Numbered from the stretch's first letter, positions 45,025-58,027 are shown. The stretch is DNA of 64,000 nt from Limnanthes douglasii subsp. nivea (GCA_036936605.1 JAUPFV010000004.1:94266334-94330333); one strand, 5' to 3'. Program-made: numbers and translations. The notes: a model not told the origin generated them from the letters alone.

Positions 45025-47115
45025 ATGGTGGAAACCAGGAGAAGCTCCTCCTCCAGGCGATCAAACCGAAAAATCACCCCTAGATTCAATGAGAAAGCAG
45101 CGCCTCCACCAACAACCGCTTCCTCTAGACCATCCAGCCCAAGCACTTCGCTGTCTCTGGAAACCAGGTCAACGTCACCCTCCTCCTCCTCCCCGTCGAA
45201 ATCCACCAGCATGCATGGGCGGCCGCTATCCGTCCACGGCTCGCCTCCACCACCCTCTCCTAACCGCAAACCACCTTCCAAGCCGTCAAGTGATTCAGAG
45301 ATAAGGGATAGGGACGTATCCCCGCTGTCCGTCTCTCCCCCTGGAACCAAAATCATAGCTGTGGAGAGTTCCGAAGAAGAAGACCCATCTGAAATCGGCC
45401 CCTCCCCTTCGCCGACCAGGGACCAGCAGTTATGAGCCATCTTCGAAAGAAATGACCACCTTCTTAAAGCCATAACAGCCTTAGAAGACACACCTCGCCC
45501 CACAATAGTCTCCCCCGAATCCCTCACCAAACCCAACCACCACGGCAGCGAGACAGCCCCAATCCCTGGTCTGCTCCGATCATCCTCCTCTGCTCTTTCG
45601 AACCCACCTCCCTTCACTACCCAAACCATCTTTTCACCGATTCAGAAATCCCCACCCTCCAGTATGTCGACCTCATCCTCTCTGCCAAATCCTAACTCTC
45701 TGGCTTCGTGCATGCATGCAGCTAATTTTCCCATGCATGCATGCCAAAACCCTAGCAACCAACTCATTCCCTCACTAGCCAGCTTCCTGACCCTAGCTCC
45801 CCCTCATTCCTTAGTAGAAATCACGTATGTGACGAACCGCTACCTCTTCAACAATGCCCTCCCATCAACCCTCCACCCTTTTACCACACCCCCCCCCCGC
45901 AAACCAGCGTCATCTCAACCGCCGTCCTCACGCTCCAACATGCATCCCAAGCCAACAAAGCTCCTCCCCCTTGGTATCCGTCCCGACCTATCAGATCCTT
46001 GGAAATCTAACAGTGCCTTCCGTCACGTCCGAGGAAACTCCAGCTCCATTGCCCCTCACCTCGCCGCTGAATCAGCCTCCATGGTAAACATCCACCACCC
46101 CGGAGCATCATCAAGGTCATGGGCTCATATAGTCGCCCAACCGGACCCTCGCTCCCCAATGAAGATTCAGAAAATTGAAGATATCCAAGTAGACAACGAC
46201 ACCTTAATATTCCCTGATGATGCCTTAACAGGCGGTAAAGAAGATTGGGAAAGATGTCTTTCAGGCTACTTTCTCTCAAAGAAAAGAGCCGTATCCCATG
46301 TCCAAACCCTGGCAAACCAAGTATGGAGTACCTATGGTCTCCAAGAATGCAAACCGACGCCTTCCGGCCACTATTTTTTCAAGTTCTCTACTGCCGACAA
46401 CGCTACGGAAGTTCTGGAAAAGGCACCCTGGTTCTTCAGCAGCCACCTGGTCTTCTTAAAGCGATGGGAACCGATGGAAACATTGACAAGAGAGGCATTA
46501 AAATCCACCCCCCTCTGGGTCAAATTCCACGGAATGCCCCATGAGTTATGGTCGGAGAAAGGGTTAGGCATACAGGGGAGCTACCTGGGAACCCCCATCT
46601 ACGTAGACAGCCAGACAGCAGACAGAACAAGACTAAATTATGCCCGGATATGTATCATAATGCATGCGACATCAAAATTCCCCTCTTCCATCACCATTCG
46701 TTGCCTTGGCAAAGATCATGCCATCCAAGTCGAATTCCAAGGCCTTCCCACAATCTGCAACAGATGTTATTCATTTGGACATGCGGCAGCAGCATGTCAT
46801 CTGGCTATAGACCCTCCCCCCTCTTCAGGCCTCCCTGCCCACCGACCTGGAAAAGAACCAATGATCAACCCACCTCATATCACTCTATCGGACTCAAGCA
46901 ACAGCGAAACACCCACCCCGGACACTCTCAGACAAATGACCGTCCAGAACAGCTGGACCAAAAGTTTCATTATCACCAGCAACACCCCAGCACCAGCCCA
47001 AATAGGACATGAAGAAGGAGAACCATCCTCAACAGAGATCACTTCGCCAAGACCAAAAGTAGTCGGGAATGCGGCTTTTTCAAGTATGTATGGGGAAAAC
47101 CCCAAGATGTATTAA
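45025..47115 (+). pseudogene. LINE B2 ORF1 (DUF4283 plus zinc knuckle), one nonsense change
   Basis: The frame opens at Met 45025 (MVETRRSSSSRRSNRK) and runs to 47115, 697 codons including stops. A single internal TGA at 45433-45435 sits where a Trp codon would fit. The N-terminal 200 residues are Ser/Pro-rich and disordered. The DUF4283-like domain covers about 46240-46740: KKRAVSHVQTLANQVW, KAPWFFSSHLVFLKRWE, LWVKFHGMPHELW and LGTPIYVDSQT. The zinc knuckle, CNRCYSFGHAAAAC, lies at about 46757. The protein should bind LINE RNA. A Met at 45664 could restart downstream of the stop, leaving both domains intact. ORF2 begins 31 bases after the stop codon. Confidence 0.85.
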
Positions 47116-47146
47116 CTTTTCCTTTTACTTTATTACCTTAATTTGA

Positions 47147-50100
47147 ATGAAAATTGCATGTTGGAATGTTCGAGGGTTAAACGACCCAGTACATCAAAAA
47201 GACGTACGGCATTTAGTTTTTTCGAATAGTATAAATGTCATTTGCCTTTTGGAGACTAAGGTCAAAGCACCCAATGCTGAGACCATTATGCGGAACATGC
47301 TACCTTTTTGGCACTTCCGCACGAACCATGACCACCACCATTTAGGTAGAATCTGGATCGCTTGGAACCCAAGTGTCTACAAATTAAGCATATTAGATAT
47401 AACGGCCCAGACCATCCACTGTTCTCTAGTTTGGACCGCCAGAAATACTCAATTCTATCTTACGGCATGTTATGGCTTTAATGACCACTCGGACCGGCTT
47501 CCTCTTTGGAACAATCTAAGGTCCACAGCGCACCGCATTGCATCCTCCCCTTGGATTATTCTCGGGGATTTTAATGCCATTAGAAATCCCCAGGAGAGAA
47601 CCAGCCAAGACCCGCGATGGAATTGTTCCATAGAAGCCTTCAATAACTGTTGTCGGGCCTGTAATCTGGATGATCTCCGCTCCTCTGGATTCCAGTTCTC
47701 TTGCTTCAACAAACAAGAGAACAACCCAATATCCTCTAGAATTGATCGGGCTTTGATAAACGCACAATGGGATGACTCTTTCCCTAACTCGTTTGCTCAC
47801 TATGACCTCCCGTTCACCTCGGACCACACCCCGATAATTATTCATCTTTCCGCCCCTTACGTGACCTCCCCAAGCCCTTTCAAGTATTTCAATATGTGGA
47901 AACTCCACCCTACTTTCCAGGACTTGGTCCTCAGTAACTGGAACATCCCTACGCACCAAACCCCAATGGAAAATTTAGTCTTCAAGCTAGCTAGACTTGT
48001 CCCCTCTCTAATATCCCTAAACAAATCCGCTTTTAGCGATATTAGTGACCGTGTTGAGAAGGCTAGAATTACTCTAGCCCAAGCCCAGGAGAACCTGCTT
48101 AGCTACCCCTCGAACCGTACTTTCATCTCTCTCGAAAAAACGGCTTCCGACTCCTACATTTTCTTCAGTCGAGCAGAGGAATCCTTCCTTAAGCAAAAAT
48201 CCAGAGAAACCTGGCTTAAGCTAGGGGACAAGAACTCTAAGTTTTTCCATAACAGCATCCGAGCCCATAGAGCTAGGAATAAGATTCTCTCCATTCAAAA
48301 GGAGGACGGCTCTTTAAGCTCTAACCCCCGTTCCATTGCCACCACCTTAATCAATTTCTTTCGTAACCAATTAGGTTCCCCTAGTTCGAAGGACTACCCA
48401 GAGCCAGATCGAATAAGGAAACTTATTAAATCCTCGGTCCACCCGAACCTAATCCCGGATATGACTAAACCCATCTCAAATGAAGAAATCAAGCAAGCCC
48501 TCTTTTCGATTAACAGTGACAAGGCTCCGGGCCCTGATGGTTACAGCGCAGATTTTTTCAAAACCTGCTGGACAACAGTAGGTCATGATGTCTGTGAAGG
48601 GGTTAAATCCTTCTTCACCAAGGGGAAAATGGACCCCAGCTGGAACAAAACCCTTATAGCACTCATCCCCAAAATAGACACGCCTTCTCACCCGTCTGAC
48701 TTCAGACCTATAGCCTGCTGCAATGTCATTTACAAAACAATCTCTAAGATCATTGTAAATCGAATTAAGCCAGACCTTTCATCCCTTATTGACCCCTCTC
48801 AATCCGATTTTGTCCCGGGAAGATCAATTATGGACAACATTCTTCTCTCCCAAAACCTTCTGCATGGGTATCATTCTAACCGCAGAGGCCCCAGATGTGC
48901 TCTCAAGATAGACCTTAAAAAAGCTTTTGACAATGTCAGATGGGAACTCGTTCTTGACATCTTGCTTGCCATGAACTTCCCCATTGACATGATAAACTGG
49001 ATCATCCAATGCATTACCACCCCCTCCTATGCCGTTAGCATAAATGGCAAGTCTTCGGATTTCTTCCCGGGTGCTAAAGGTCTCAGGCAAGGAGACCCGC
49101 TTTCCCCGTATATCTTTGTTATTGTAATGCAGGTACTCTCCAGCATTCTCCAGGAAAAAAGCCGACATCCATCGTTCGGATTTCATTAGAAATGTCAAAA
49201 GCTTCGTATCATCAACTTGTGCTTCGCAGACGAACTCTTGATCCTATACAGAGCCAACCTCCCCTCCATTAAGCTCATCCTAGAAGGACTGCAAGAATTC
49301 GCAACCCTATCTGGCCTCCATCTCAACCCCTCTAAAAGCCACATTTTCTTCTCTGGTACCTCCCCCGGTACTAAGCAAGAAATCCTCTCCCACCTCAACT
49401 TCATCGAAGGTTCCATCCCTGTCCGTTATCTTGGAGTTCCCCTCATCACCTCTCGTCTAACCTACAACGAGTGCAGACCCCTTTTCCTCAAAATCACCAA
49501 CCGAATCAACTATTGGACAGCAAAGCATCTTTCTTACGCCGGACGCCTTCAGCTCATCAACTCTGTTCTTTTTGCTAGCCAAGTTTATTGGTCCTCAATT
49601 TTCATTCTCCCAGTCAGAGTCCTCAAAGAACTATCCCATCTCTTACGCAAATTTCTCTAGTCTGGTCCAGAAATGAAGATCACAGGAGCAAATATAGCTT
49701 GGGAAAGGGTAGTTGTGTCCAAAGAGGAGGGCGGTCTTCGGATTCCAGACCTAAAAACCTGGAATCAGGCGGCCGCCCTGAATCTCCTCTAGTCCATTCT
49801 CACAAAAAACGAGAACTTCATATGGACCCAATGGATACTGCGGGAATAAATAAAAAAAAACTGCTTCTGGACCATCCCCACCCCATCAAATGATAGCTGG
49901 AGCTGGAGGAAAATCCTCAACCTTCGGAAAGTAGCAGCAAATCTATACAAACTCATAATTGGCAATGGAGAAGACACATCCATCTGGCATGACCCCTGGT
50001 TATTCCCCACCTCCCTGACCAACCGTTACGGACCCTCCATCCAAAACCTATCCCGCCTTCGGAACCTTCAAAGGGTAAAAGACCTCATTCAAAACGGCAG

Positions 50101-50630
50101 CTGGACGTGGCCTCCCCAAGCCAGAGCCCCCAAACGAAATCTTAATCCTCTCATCACAGAAATAATATCCCCAAGCCAGGGCACAAATTTTCGATCCCCA
50201 GACACTCTTTCATCACATGGCTTGCAATCCATAACAAACTCACCACGAGAGACAAACTCATTTCTTGGGGTCTGGACTCTCCCCCAACCTGTGTACTATG
50301 TGAAACTTCGGCTGAAAATCTAGAACACCTCCTAACCTAGTGCCATTACTCTACCGCTATTTGGGAATCCCTAGCCCAAAAACTTCTGTTCCCCTCCCCC
50401 CTTTCCCCATGGCCGCAATGGTTAGAGCAGGCAAGTACATGGAATGCCTCGAAGGATAACCGAAAGCCCCACTGGAAAACAGCCTTCTGTGCCACCATCT
50501 ACTACATCTGGAAGGAAAGAAATGATAGAATCTACAGCAACAAGCAATCCCCCTTCTCCAGTATAGCACACCATGTGCTATCGGACCTCAGATACCGATT
50601 CAAAGGAACCAAAGCCAACTTTACAGGATA
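47147..50630 (+). pseudogene. LINE B2 ORF2: endonuclease, reverse transcriptase, zf-RVT
   Basis: From Met 47147 an open stretch of 680 residues covers the endonuclease (WNVRGLND, LLETKV, CYGFND, LGDFNAI, RIDRALIN, TSDHTPI) and most of the reverse transcriptase (DKAPGPDGYSADF, FRPIACCN, KIDLKKAFDNVRW, GLRQGDPLSP). It stops at a TAG (49187-49189) where copy B1 has TGG. In the same frame LCFADELLIL follows, with Asp-Glu where L1 enzymes have Asp-Asp. More TAG codons lie at 49658, 49790 and 50338. A deletion of about 0.12 kb near 50190 shifts frame into the zf-RVT domain (LTTRDKLISWGLDSPPTCVL, ENLEHLLT). The tail ends at 50630. Confidence 0.9.
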
Positions 50631-50805
50631 GTCCGACCTCTCCTGTCTTTCAAATTAACATAAGTGTAATTTAAATCCTGTAACAACTCCTCTAGACCAT
50701 TACCTATTTCTACTTGTAATGAGGCACCCGCCTCCTGAAAACTCATGTACATTTATTTATTTATTAATTTAAGCGTTTTTATACCCAAAAAAAACTAAAA
50801 GAGAT

Positions 50806-50965
50806 ATTGTTGATTTCATGTATTCTCTTCGTCTGGATGAGTATTGTTTGATGTGTTAGGGTTATTTATATGAAGAACTGTGAGGTGTTTATTGAACTCT
50901 AATTTCTAAAAAATAAAACACATCCTCAAGAGAATTTAATTATAATTCTTATTAATAAGGTAAAA
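50806..50965. repeat. Right part of the repeat split by LINE B2
   Basis: Continues the repeat of 43270-43898 and aligns with about 54760-54920 (shared: tgttgattt, gtttgatgtgttag, ttatttata, aattataattYtta). Confidence 0.7.
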
Positions 50966-52879
50966 GAATTAATTTATTCTTTTAAATTAAACAATAAGAT
51001 ATGATAATTTATTATTGAAGACCAAATCTTTATTCTTTTTTAAGAATAAAATCAAAATTCTCATAAAATAAAATAAAAGAATTATTTTATTCTTTTAAAT
51101 TAAATAATAAGATATTGTAATATATATTGAGACTAAAATATTTAAACCTTGGTATCTAATTAATTCTTCATCATTTTTATTTTTTATTCTTTTTTTAATT
51201 ATCTTCAAGCTCTTTTTTATTTTTTTTCTTTAATTGTAGCTTCTATTTGCAATCTTAACTTTTTTTTGGTTATTTTGCTCATTTTTTTCCTTCTTCGCTA
51301 ATAAATAAAAAATTACCAAATTAGAGTATTTTTTACTAATAATTAACTAAAATTAACAATTAAATTAGTATAAAATTAATATAAAATCAAGAATAAATAT
51401 TTTTGATCAAATTAAGCCATACTTTTTAATTTTTTAATCTCGAGAAAAAAACATTGTCACTATTAAAAGTATGATAAAATGATATTATCCTATGATATAT
51501 ATATAACACCAAATTTCTTAATAAAAAAAGCTAATGAACCAAGTGAAGAATTCCTAACCATATGTTATATATAAAAATTTGAAGAAATCTAAAAGTAATA
51601 TAAAAAATTAACTTGCATTATATACTATTTACTTGAATTTTTTTTTTATTTTTTTTTTGATAAACCAAAATAATATCAATTTTCTTTTTAATAGTTGTTA
51701 ATTGTTTTTTTCTTTTTTCCATGTTTTATATATATAAATATTATTTATTTTTCTAGGTGACAGTCAATGAATCCCAAACCAGTTGGTTTAGGCCATTAGG
51801 TGATAAGATACCCCAATGACATATAAACTTTGAAAAAGAATAAAAAAAAATTCTTATATGTTTACATGTGACTTGTGCAATGTCTTCGAACAATGACATC
51901 CATCCGAGTTGGTTAAGATAATTATGTGATGAAGCACCTCTAATGATTTAGAGACTCAGACTAATTAAATTACAAAACTAAACAAGCCACGTCTAAGAAT
52001 TAACATAAATCTCTTCCTTTTGTACGCAAATTTTGACAAGATTAGATAGAGATAGGGTCACTTAGTAAAACATTATGTAACCTCTTTATTTAATAAATAA
52101 TATACAATTTATTTTTTCATTTTTTTACAATAACAACTATTATATTAGAAATTTTTTATTATATCCGTAAATTAATTTCCATGTAAGCAAAACATACTCA
52201 AAGTAAATTTGAAATATAAATCAATTTTAATAACTTCCAGACGCAAAGAAAATTGAAAGACATAATCAAATGAAAATTTAAACATGAAATTATTAACTCT
52301 TTAAGCTTTAAAAATTCATTTCACAAGTTTGAAATAATCTATAAGGTTTACAAAATATACAATAAAAAATAAATGATAAAAAAATGATATTTTTGCGATA
52401 TTTTCATTTAAAAATTTCTCATTACCTGATAATGGAATAATAGTCTAGAACATAAAATCTAATGTTTTCTGCAATATTAAGAACATAAATAAATATATTA
52501 AGGAACAATGGTACCTGATAATTGTATTTGGGGATGAATTTGCAGAACTGGAGTTTGAAGTGTAGAAGCTAGTTGGTGCCGTCAAATGACAAGTAAAACA
52601 AAAGAAAAAAGAAAAGCAAGTGATAAAAACACCAAAAAAATAATAGTCTAAAAGTAGAATGTCAACATGCCCAAAATAAAATAAAATAAAAATACTTAAA
52701 ATTAAAACTAAAAATATATATTTTTAGATGAACAATATTTTTTGAAAATGAACAGTACCTATAAACAGTGCAGTGATCAAGATTTTTGAAAATACTATTC
52801 ATTAAATTATTTTCTAAAATAAAAAATAAAATAAAAATAACATTACTGGAATATAAGAAATTAAATTTTAAAAAAACTT
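50966..52879. other. Long AT-rich stretch, no gene
   Basis: About 1.9 kb, very AT-rich, with poly-A/T runs. I see no domain. It may include the 3' UTR of the Athila-like remnant to the right. A loosely repeated phrase (tgacat...gttgg..ta) occurs near 51760 and 51900. Confidence 0.4.
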
Positions 52880-52889
52880 AACTTAAGTC

Positions 52890-53990
52890 AGTAGCCCTAC
52901 TTGTCGGATCAATAAGTTGCAGCTTGAAAAAGGATTGAGATTCGATCTTTGTCCAAAACCCCTTCAAAGTATGGTTTGAGACGGTGATCGTTCACCATAA
53001 TAGTCTCATTTTCAAGATGTAAGATTTTTATGGCTTGATGGAGAGATATTACACGAATTTTATTCTTTGATATGCAAAAGATCAGTATGAAATAGTAAAG
53101 GTATTCTTTCCTTAATCCTTCACTCAGATAAATATTTGATTATACCTAGAGTCTCCATCAACCATGGACTTTGAATCATCTCTAAGAAATTCGAGAACTA
53201 ATTTTTATCACATTTCTACTTCTTTATATCTGGGTATGGAATACGCATAGTAAATTTCGATAAATTGGAAGTCAGAAGGTTTTTTTCTAGCAACATCACG
53301 ATAACGGTCGAGCTTGCCGCAATCAACATTGTCTTCTTTTGCTATGTCTTCACCTTTCAACTCATTTTTCTGACCTACTTCTCACTCGTGTTGTAATGTG
53401 GTTGTCTTCACTTTGGGAGGATTGTTTATTGTATTTTTGGGCCATGTTACTCTTGTTATTAAGAAAACATGGAATGTATCCGACCTACTTAAACCTCTAA
53501 ATCCTTTAAACACTCCCCTTGATTTTGCACCAACACCTCTATATTCTTTATTCTTGTGTCATTCCCCTCGAAGTATTTGTTGGATGATTCAATAAACTTG
53601 TTCATATTCTCTTTAAAAGTTATTTTCTTCTCCAACTTGTCCAAGTCCTCAGGTTTTCATACGTTCTCGTTGTTCTTCCAATAAAATTTTGGATTTTGTA
53701 TGCGACCTACTTGATAATTATAAGTAAAATAAGGTTTAGGTCCTTGTTGGAAATTACTTACATACTTAGCATCTTCGAATTTCATTGATGGACAGATGAT
53801 AAGTACTAACGTTTGATACTGCAACCAAATTTATCTTCAGTTAGTTCATTTGCTCATCAATCGTTGCTATCTTTGTTTGAATGACAATCTTATTATAAGT
53901 GATGGTGAACACCGACTTAGTTTCACAATAAGGTGCAACCACCTTCGCTCAGAGCATGCTCGAATTAAATACATTCAATGAAGATTCATA
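52890..53990 (-). pseudogene. Athila-like gypsy remnant: gag joined to integrase tail
   Basis: Minus-strand reading from 53790 gives EDAKYVSNFQQGPKPYFTYN and FYWKNNENV, then about 53640-53400 FKENMNKFIESSNKYFEGND and RIKNIEVLVQNQG. These are features of Athila-type gag C-termini. Immediately beyond, at about 53030-52900, comes IKILHLENETIMVNDHRLKPY, matching the end of an Athila-type integrase/pol (VNGQRLKPYL-like). Protease, reverse transcriptase, RNase H and most of integrase are missing between the two, so pol was deleted internally. Confidence 0.65.
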
Positions 53991-54259
53991 TAGTTTGTAA
54001 TTCTTCATGAAACAACTCCTTGTATTAATCCTTTGGCAGCATTGTTACTGTATAAATCTGTAGAAAAAGAATTAAAATAAACATCAAATAACATTAATTT
54101 TAAAATCAAATCAAATAAAAATAAATTTGTCAACAACTAATAGATATAAATATAATTTAGATAAATTGAAATATTATTATATATTTATGTAAATTAAAAA
54201 ACTATTCTAATATAAAAAATATCGAATCAAATAGTGATCAAATTAGTTAAATACAAATA

Positions 54260-54920
54260 AAATAAAATAAAATAAAACGAAAACTAATATTAGTACAAAA
54301 ATATATCAAACTACCTAAATTATAATGTATTTTATTTAATCAAATCAACCTAACTTTTGCAATTATTCCTTAAAGTCAGGTTTTTAGAGTGTTGTGATCA
54401 TCTTATATGCCTAGTTATATCTCTAATCCATTACCTTCTGCAATTATATCATAGAGTTTAAGAACCTAGTTCAGACTTCCCTAGGTCATGACCGTAGTAA
54501 ACTACTTATTCGACCAATGATATTGATATAGTTCAGAAGTAGATATTACCTCTCAGTCTCAACCTAAATCTATGATCAATGAATTAATCCCCTATGTAAT
54601 TATCGTAAGTAATTCAAAGCATTGAAATTAATATCAATATTAAATAAAAAAGTAATAAAGAAAAAATATATTTTTAATATATCCGAAGAGGTTTAATAAT
54701 CTTAGAATAATTTTTTTAGCTAATGCTAATCACGAAAACCTAGAAAAAAGAGAGTAAAAGAGACTATGTTGATTTTGTGTCGTATTCTGGATCTCTATCG
54801 TTTGATGTGTTAGAGTTTTATTTATAGGAAGATTTACGAGCTTTTTATAATTTCCTAAAAATAAAAAAGATCTTCAAGATAATATCATTATAATTTTTAC
54901 TAAGGGTTAAGTACCATTTA
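54260..54920. repeat. Intact copy of the repeat (related unoccupied site for LINE B2)
   Basis: Direct copy of 43270-43898 plus 50806-50965, lacking both the LINE and the 74-bp duplication. Together the two copies bracket the Athila-like gag remnant in the same orientation, so they may be its LTR/UTR pair; the outer limits do not show clear TG...CA ends, so this remains tentative. Confidence 0.65.
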
Positions 54921-55077
54921 AGACCCAAAAGTAATACTATTATCCACTTAAGACCCATATTTTCATATATTTATGAGAAATATCTATTTCGCTCAAATAT
55001 TTACCATCTAAGACTCAATAATACCATAAATACCCTTACTTAACCTTTTATGTTTTTACTTCCCCTTTTTTCTCCAA

Positions 55078-55178
<101 letters not shown>

Positions 55179-55702
55179 ATTGTATCGGTTCCATCTCTAT
55201 CTATCTTATCGGGCCAATACCCACCACCACACCACACCACATCATATCTATCGGTTTAAAATCAAATTCAAAAATAAACTGTACTATTTTAGAATCAAGA
55301 TTTGTATTGATTTATAATATTTGAAATAGTACATTACAATCAAACAAGTAAAGATGTACTAATTGGTTTATATTTAAAAATTAATAAGAGAATAAATCAG
55401 ATGTTGTAAGATAAAAGACTCAGAAAATATATTAGAGTTTGCATGCTGTTTAATCCATGACTAAATCTAGGGATAGGTTTATTGCAGCGAGAAACTCGAG
55501 TCTCCAACTCATTCAAGAAACCTGTTTTACTTTCTATAAAAAAAATAAAACAAATTCAAAACATATCATGAGTGGTACTGGTTTTGTTCATCTTAAAAAA
55601 ACAAAACCAATGGTATTTTCGGTTTTTTTTCTTCCGAGTTACGGTTTAAAAGATATGGACTTTTAATTTTTTTAAATTTATAGTAAAAAAAAAGAAGATG
55701 AT

Positions 55703-55790
55703 AAACCTTCTTTGTTTTGCTAGATGTCAAAACCTTCTTTGTTTTTCTAGATGCGAAACCTTCTTTGTTTTGCTAGATATGAAACCTCTT
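55703..55790. repeat. 26-27-bp tandem repeat (aaaccttctttgtttt...)
   Basis: Units start at 55703, 55730, 55756 and, degenerate, 55782, each ending ctagatRYga. Looser copies (tagatg.gaaacc) continue to about 55880. Confidence 0.8.
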
Positions 55791-55938
55791 TAAATTTTAT
55801 ACTGGTAGATGCGAATTCAGGCCCACTATGATAGATGTTAGATGTGAAACCAACCCACTAGATACGAAACCATATAATTAGAAACCTGTGTAATTTTGTT
55901 TTTAAATTTAAAAAAAAAACCATTGATAAGGGAAGGAA

Positions 55939-56302
55939 TGTTATATACCCCAAATTTTTTATAGACTAAATTTGTGTATTTAGTGATTAGAGAGCAAAGT
56001 AAAGCAAGCATAAGAGATAGAGGGGTTAAGTGATATACCCCAAGGGTGAGAAATCCACCTTAATGGTGGTAATTATGTAATTTTACTATCCACCACATGT
56101 ACTATATAAAGAACATTCCTTTTTTGGGAAAAGGGTCAATGATAAGTCAATTATTGCTACATTTATTCCTTTTGTCTTTTTCTCTCTTTACAAAACACTG
56201 ATTTCATTATTACAGTCACCTTATACAAACATTTCTTAGACAGACCCTCTCGTACGAATATTTCCACTTCTGAACTTACCTAAGAATTTTATGAGTTCAT
56301 CA
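55939..56302 (+). repeat. Gypsy-2 putative 5' LTR
   Basis: 364 bp beginning TGTTATATACCCC and ending GTTCATCA. It has a tatataaag box near 56104, and tRtatacccca is present twice (55941, 56033). There is no partner in the window, so limits rest on TG...CA ends and the adjacent primer site. Confidence 0.6.
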
Positions 56303-56303
56303 G

Positions 56304-56318
56304 TAGCGCCGTCTTTGG
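56304..56318 (+). other. Gypsy-2 primer-binding site
   Basis: tagcgccgtctttgg starts two bases after the LTR end. It differs in one base from the TGGCGCCGT core used by many Tat/Athila-type elements. Confidence 0.6.
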
Positions 56319-56377
56319 AAACCCGAGTGGTACCCTGAATTAATGTTCCAAAACCTTAAAAATAATCTAAAAAGAAA

Positions 56378-58024
56378 ATGGAAAAAGAAGTTCATGGTGA
56401 GGCTGAGATAAATCCGACAAAGGATCTAATTGGAGTTGTATCTGACGACCATTTGATGGAAAAGCAAGTCACAAACGAAAGAAACAACCCTAACCGATAT
56501 GCTGAAGAGCTTCTAGAAGCATCTGTATTGGTTGCCAAGCGTAAATAATTGTTGGAAGACATTGAAAGACTAAACACGGAGAAAGAAACGATAATAAGCT
56601 CTAGAAGAGTCAAACCTGAAGTCCGACGAGATACTCGTAATTGATCAGACTCAAAATGTTATTCAACCTGGAGAAAGATGTCGGAGGAAAAGTCATCGAT
56701 CTTCCAAAAGACGAGCTAGATCCGAACAAAGATACGAACCATCAGTATCTAGTAAGTATACTTCTCTTAGCTCAGGTGAATTTTCATCCTCAGATACCGA
56801 TGCCATGTATAAAGAAAATCAGAAGTAAAGATTTCAAAGATGCGTAAAAGCTCTCATCGGACCAGTCGGAGAAAGAATAATTTGAGGAAGAAGCGTGATC
56901 ATGGGAAAAGAAAGTTGTACTCCGAGGAGCCCGACAAAGCATGAAATATTCGACCACAACATGTAATCAATCAAGATTACCGAGTCAGTAATCAATTTAC
57001 ATTTTTGACCGAGGAAAGGCTCTATATGATAGCTAATGAAGGTCCGAAGGGGGGAGGGGAGTGCTTATAAAGTTGGACATAACTGGAGGTCATCTCCACT
57101 CTCTCCGGATATCGACCCAAGTGGTTCAATATTTCAAAGATGGAAAAGTTCGACGAGACCCAAGATCAAGATAATCATATTGAGCAGTTCAAGAACTTCA
57201 TGATCAGTTTTGATGACGATGACAAACTATTGTGCAGGGCATTCTCCCAAACCTTCAAGAACGCGACATCCAATTGGTGTAATCGTTTACCTCGGGGGTG
57301 TATAAAGAATTTTGATATGTTTTGGAGTATGTTCCGAAAACATTTGTTGGTAGCAAGAAATTCCGTGCGAATGGGAATACCATCATTTACTGTAGACAGA
57401 AAGTTGGAGAAAGCTTAAAAAAGTACACGAAACGTTTTATTCAGGTCAAGACGGATATTTAGTTTTGTGAGGACAAAGTGACACTGGCTGCTTTCTGAAT
57501 GGGTCTGCTTCCGGGGGTAATGAAAGATAATGCCGTAGAGACACAGGCCATAATATTCGGAGCGTTGTGGGATCAGATACAGAAGAGGATTCTAGTAGAA
57601 AAAACTAGAATCTCGGAGATATAATCGATGTCTCAATTCTATCAAGATCCGACCTTGATAAGGACTAGTGCACCAGTGGTGAATGTCCGACCACAAGCAT
57701 CGCAACCAACAACAACCGTCTGACCTTGAGCACCAGTTCAAGCAGCAGGTCAAAATCCTCGATGGCTAGTGAACAATCGACTGTACATCTCCAGGACAAG
57801 TGTCTCAACAGTATGTTTGAACCATGTCCAACCAGTGGGTTCGACCCACTCGTTATGCCAACTTAACTGAGTGTGTATCAACTATTTTCGAGAAAGCGTG
57901 TGCAAATGTAAACTTCCGTAACCTTTTCCTGTTACAGACCCCAAGGGAGAATATGAAGAATAAATATTTTCAATTTCATGAGGATATCGGGCACGACACA
58001 AAAAACCGTGTGGCATTGAAATAA
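56378..58024 (+). pseudogene. Gypsy-2 gag
   Basis: Met at 56378 opens MEKEVHGEAEINPTKDLIG; TAA at 56546 ends the first piece. The capsid core is open at 57140-57418 (MEKFDETQDQDNHIEQFKNF, CRAFSQTFKNATSNW). The C-terminal part (57824-58024) ends YFQFHEDIGHDTKNRVALK, the knuckle region in which both Cys of the family pattern C..H....H....C are replaced while the His residues remain. Several stops and frame changes. Confidence 0.8.
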
Positions 58025-58027
58025 GAG

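Larger units (their letters stand above)
43889..50805 (+). mobile_element. L1-type LINE copy B2, near full length
   Basis: The element is 43899-50795 (6.9 kb), flanked by a 10-bp duplication, taaaagagat, at 43889-43898 and 50796-50805. The A-rich end (50787-50794) is at the right. A related unoccupied site at about 54751 reads agtaaaagagactatgttga, confirming both boundaries. It contains a pyrimidine-rich leader, ORF1 and ORF2. It is closely related to copy B1 (11208-16199) and better preserved, but has several Trp-to-stop changes and one deletion. Confidence 0.9.

Noticed and set aside
44982..45629. 215-codon minus-strand frame opposite LINE ORF1
   Set aside because: Shadow of the Ser/Pro-rich N-terminus of ORF1; no independent support.
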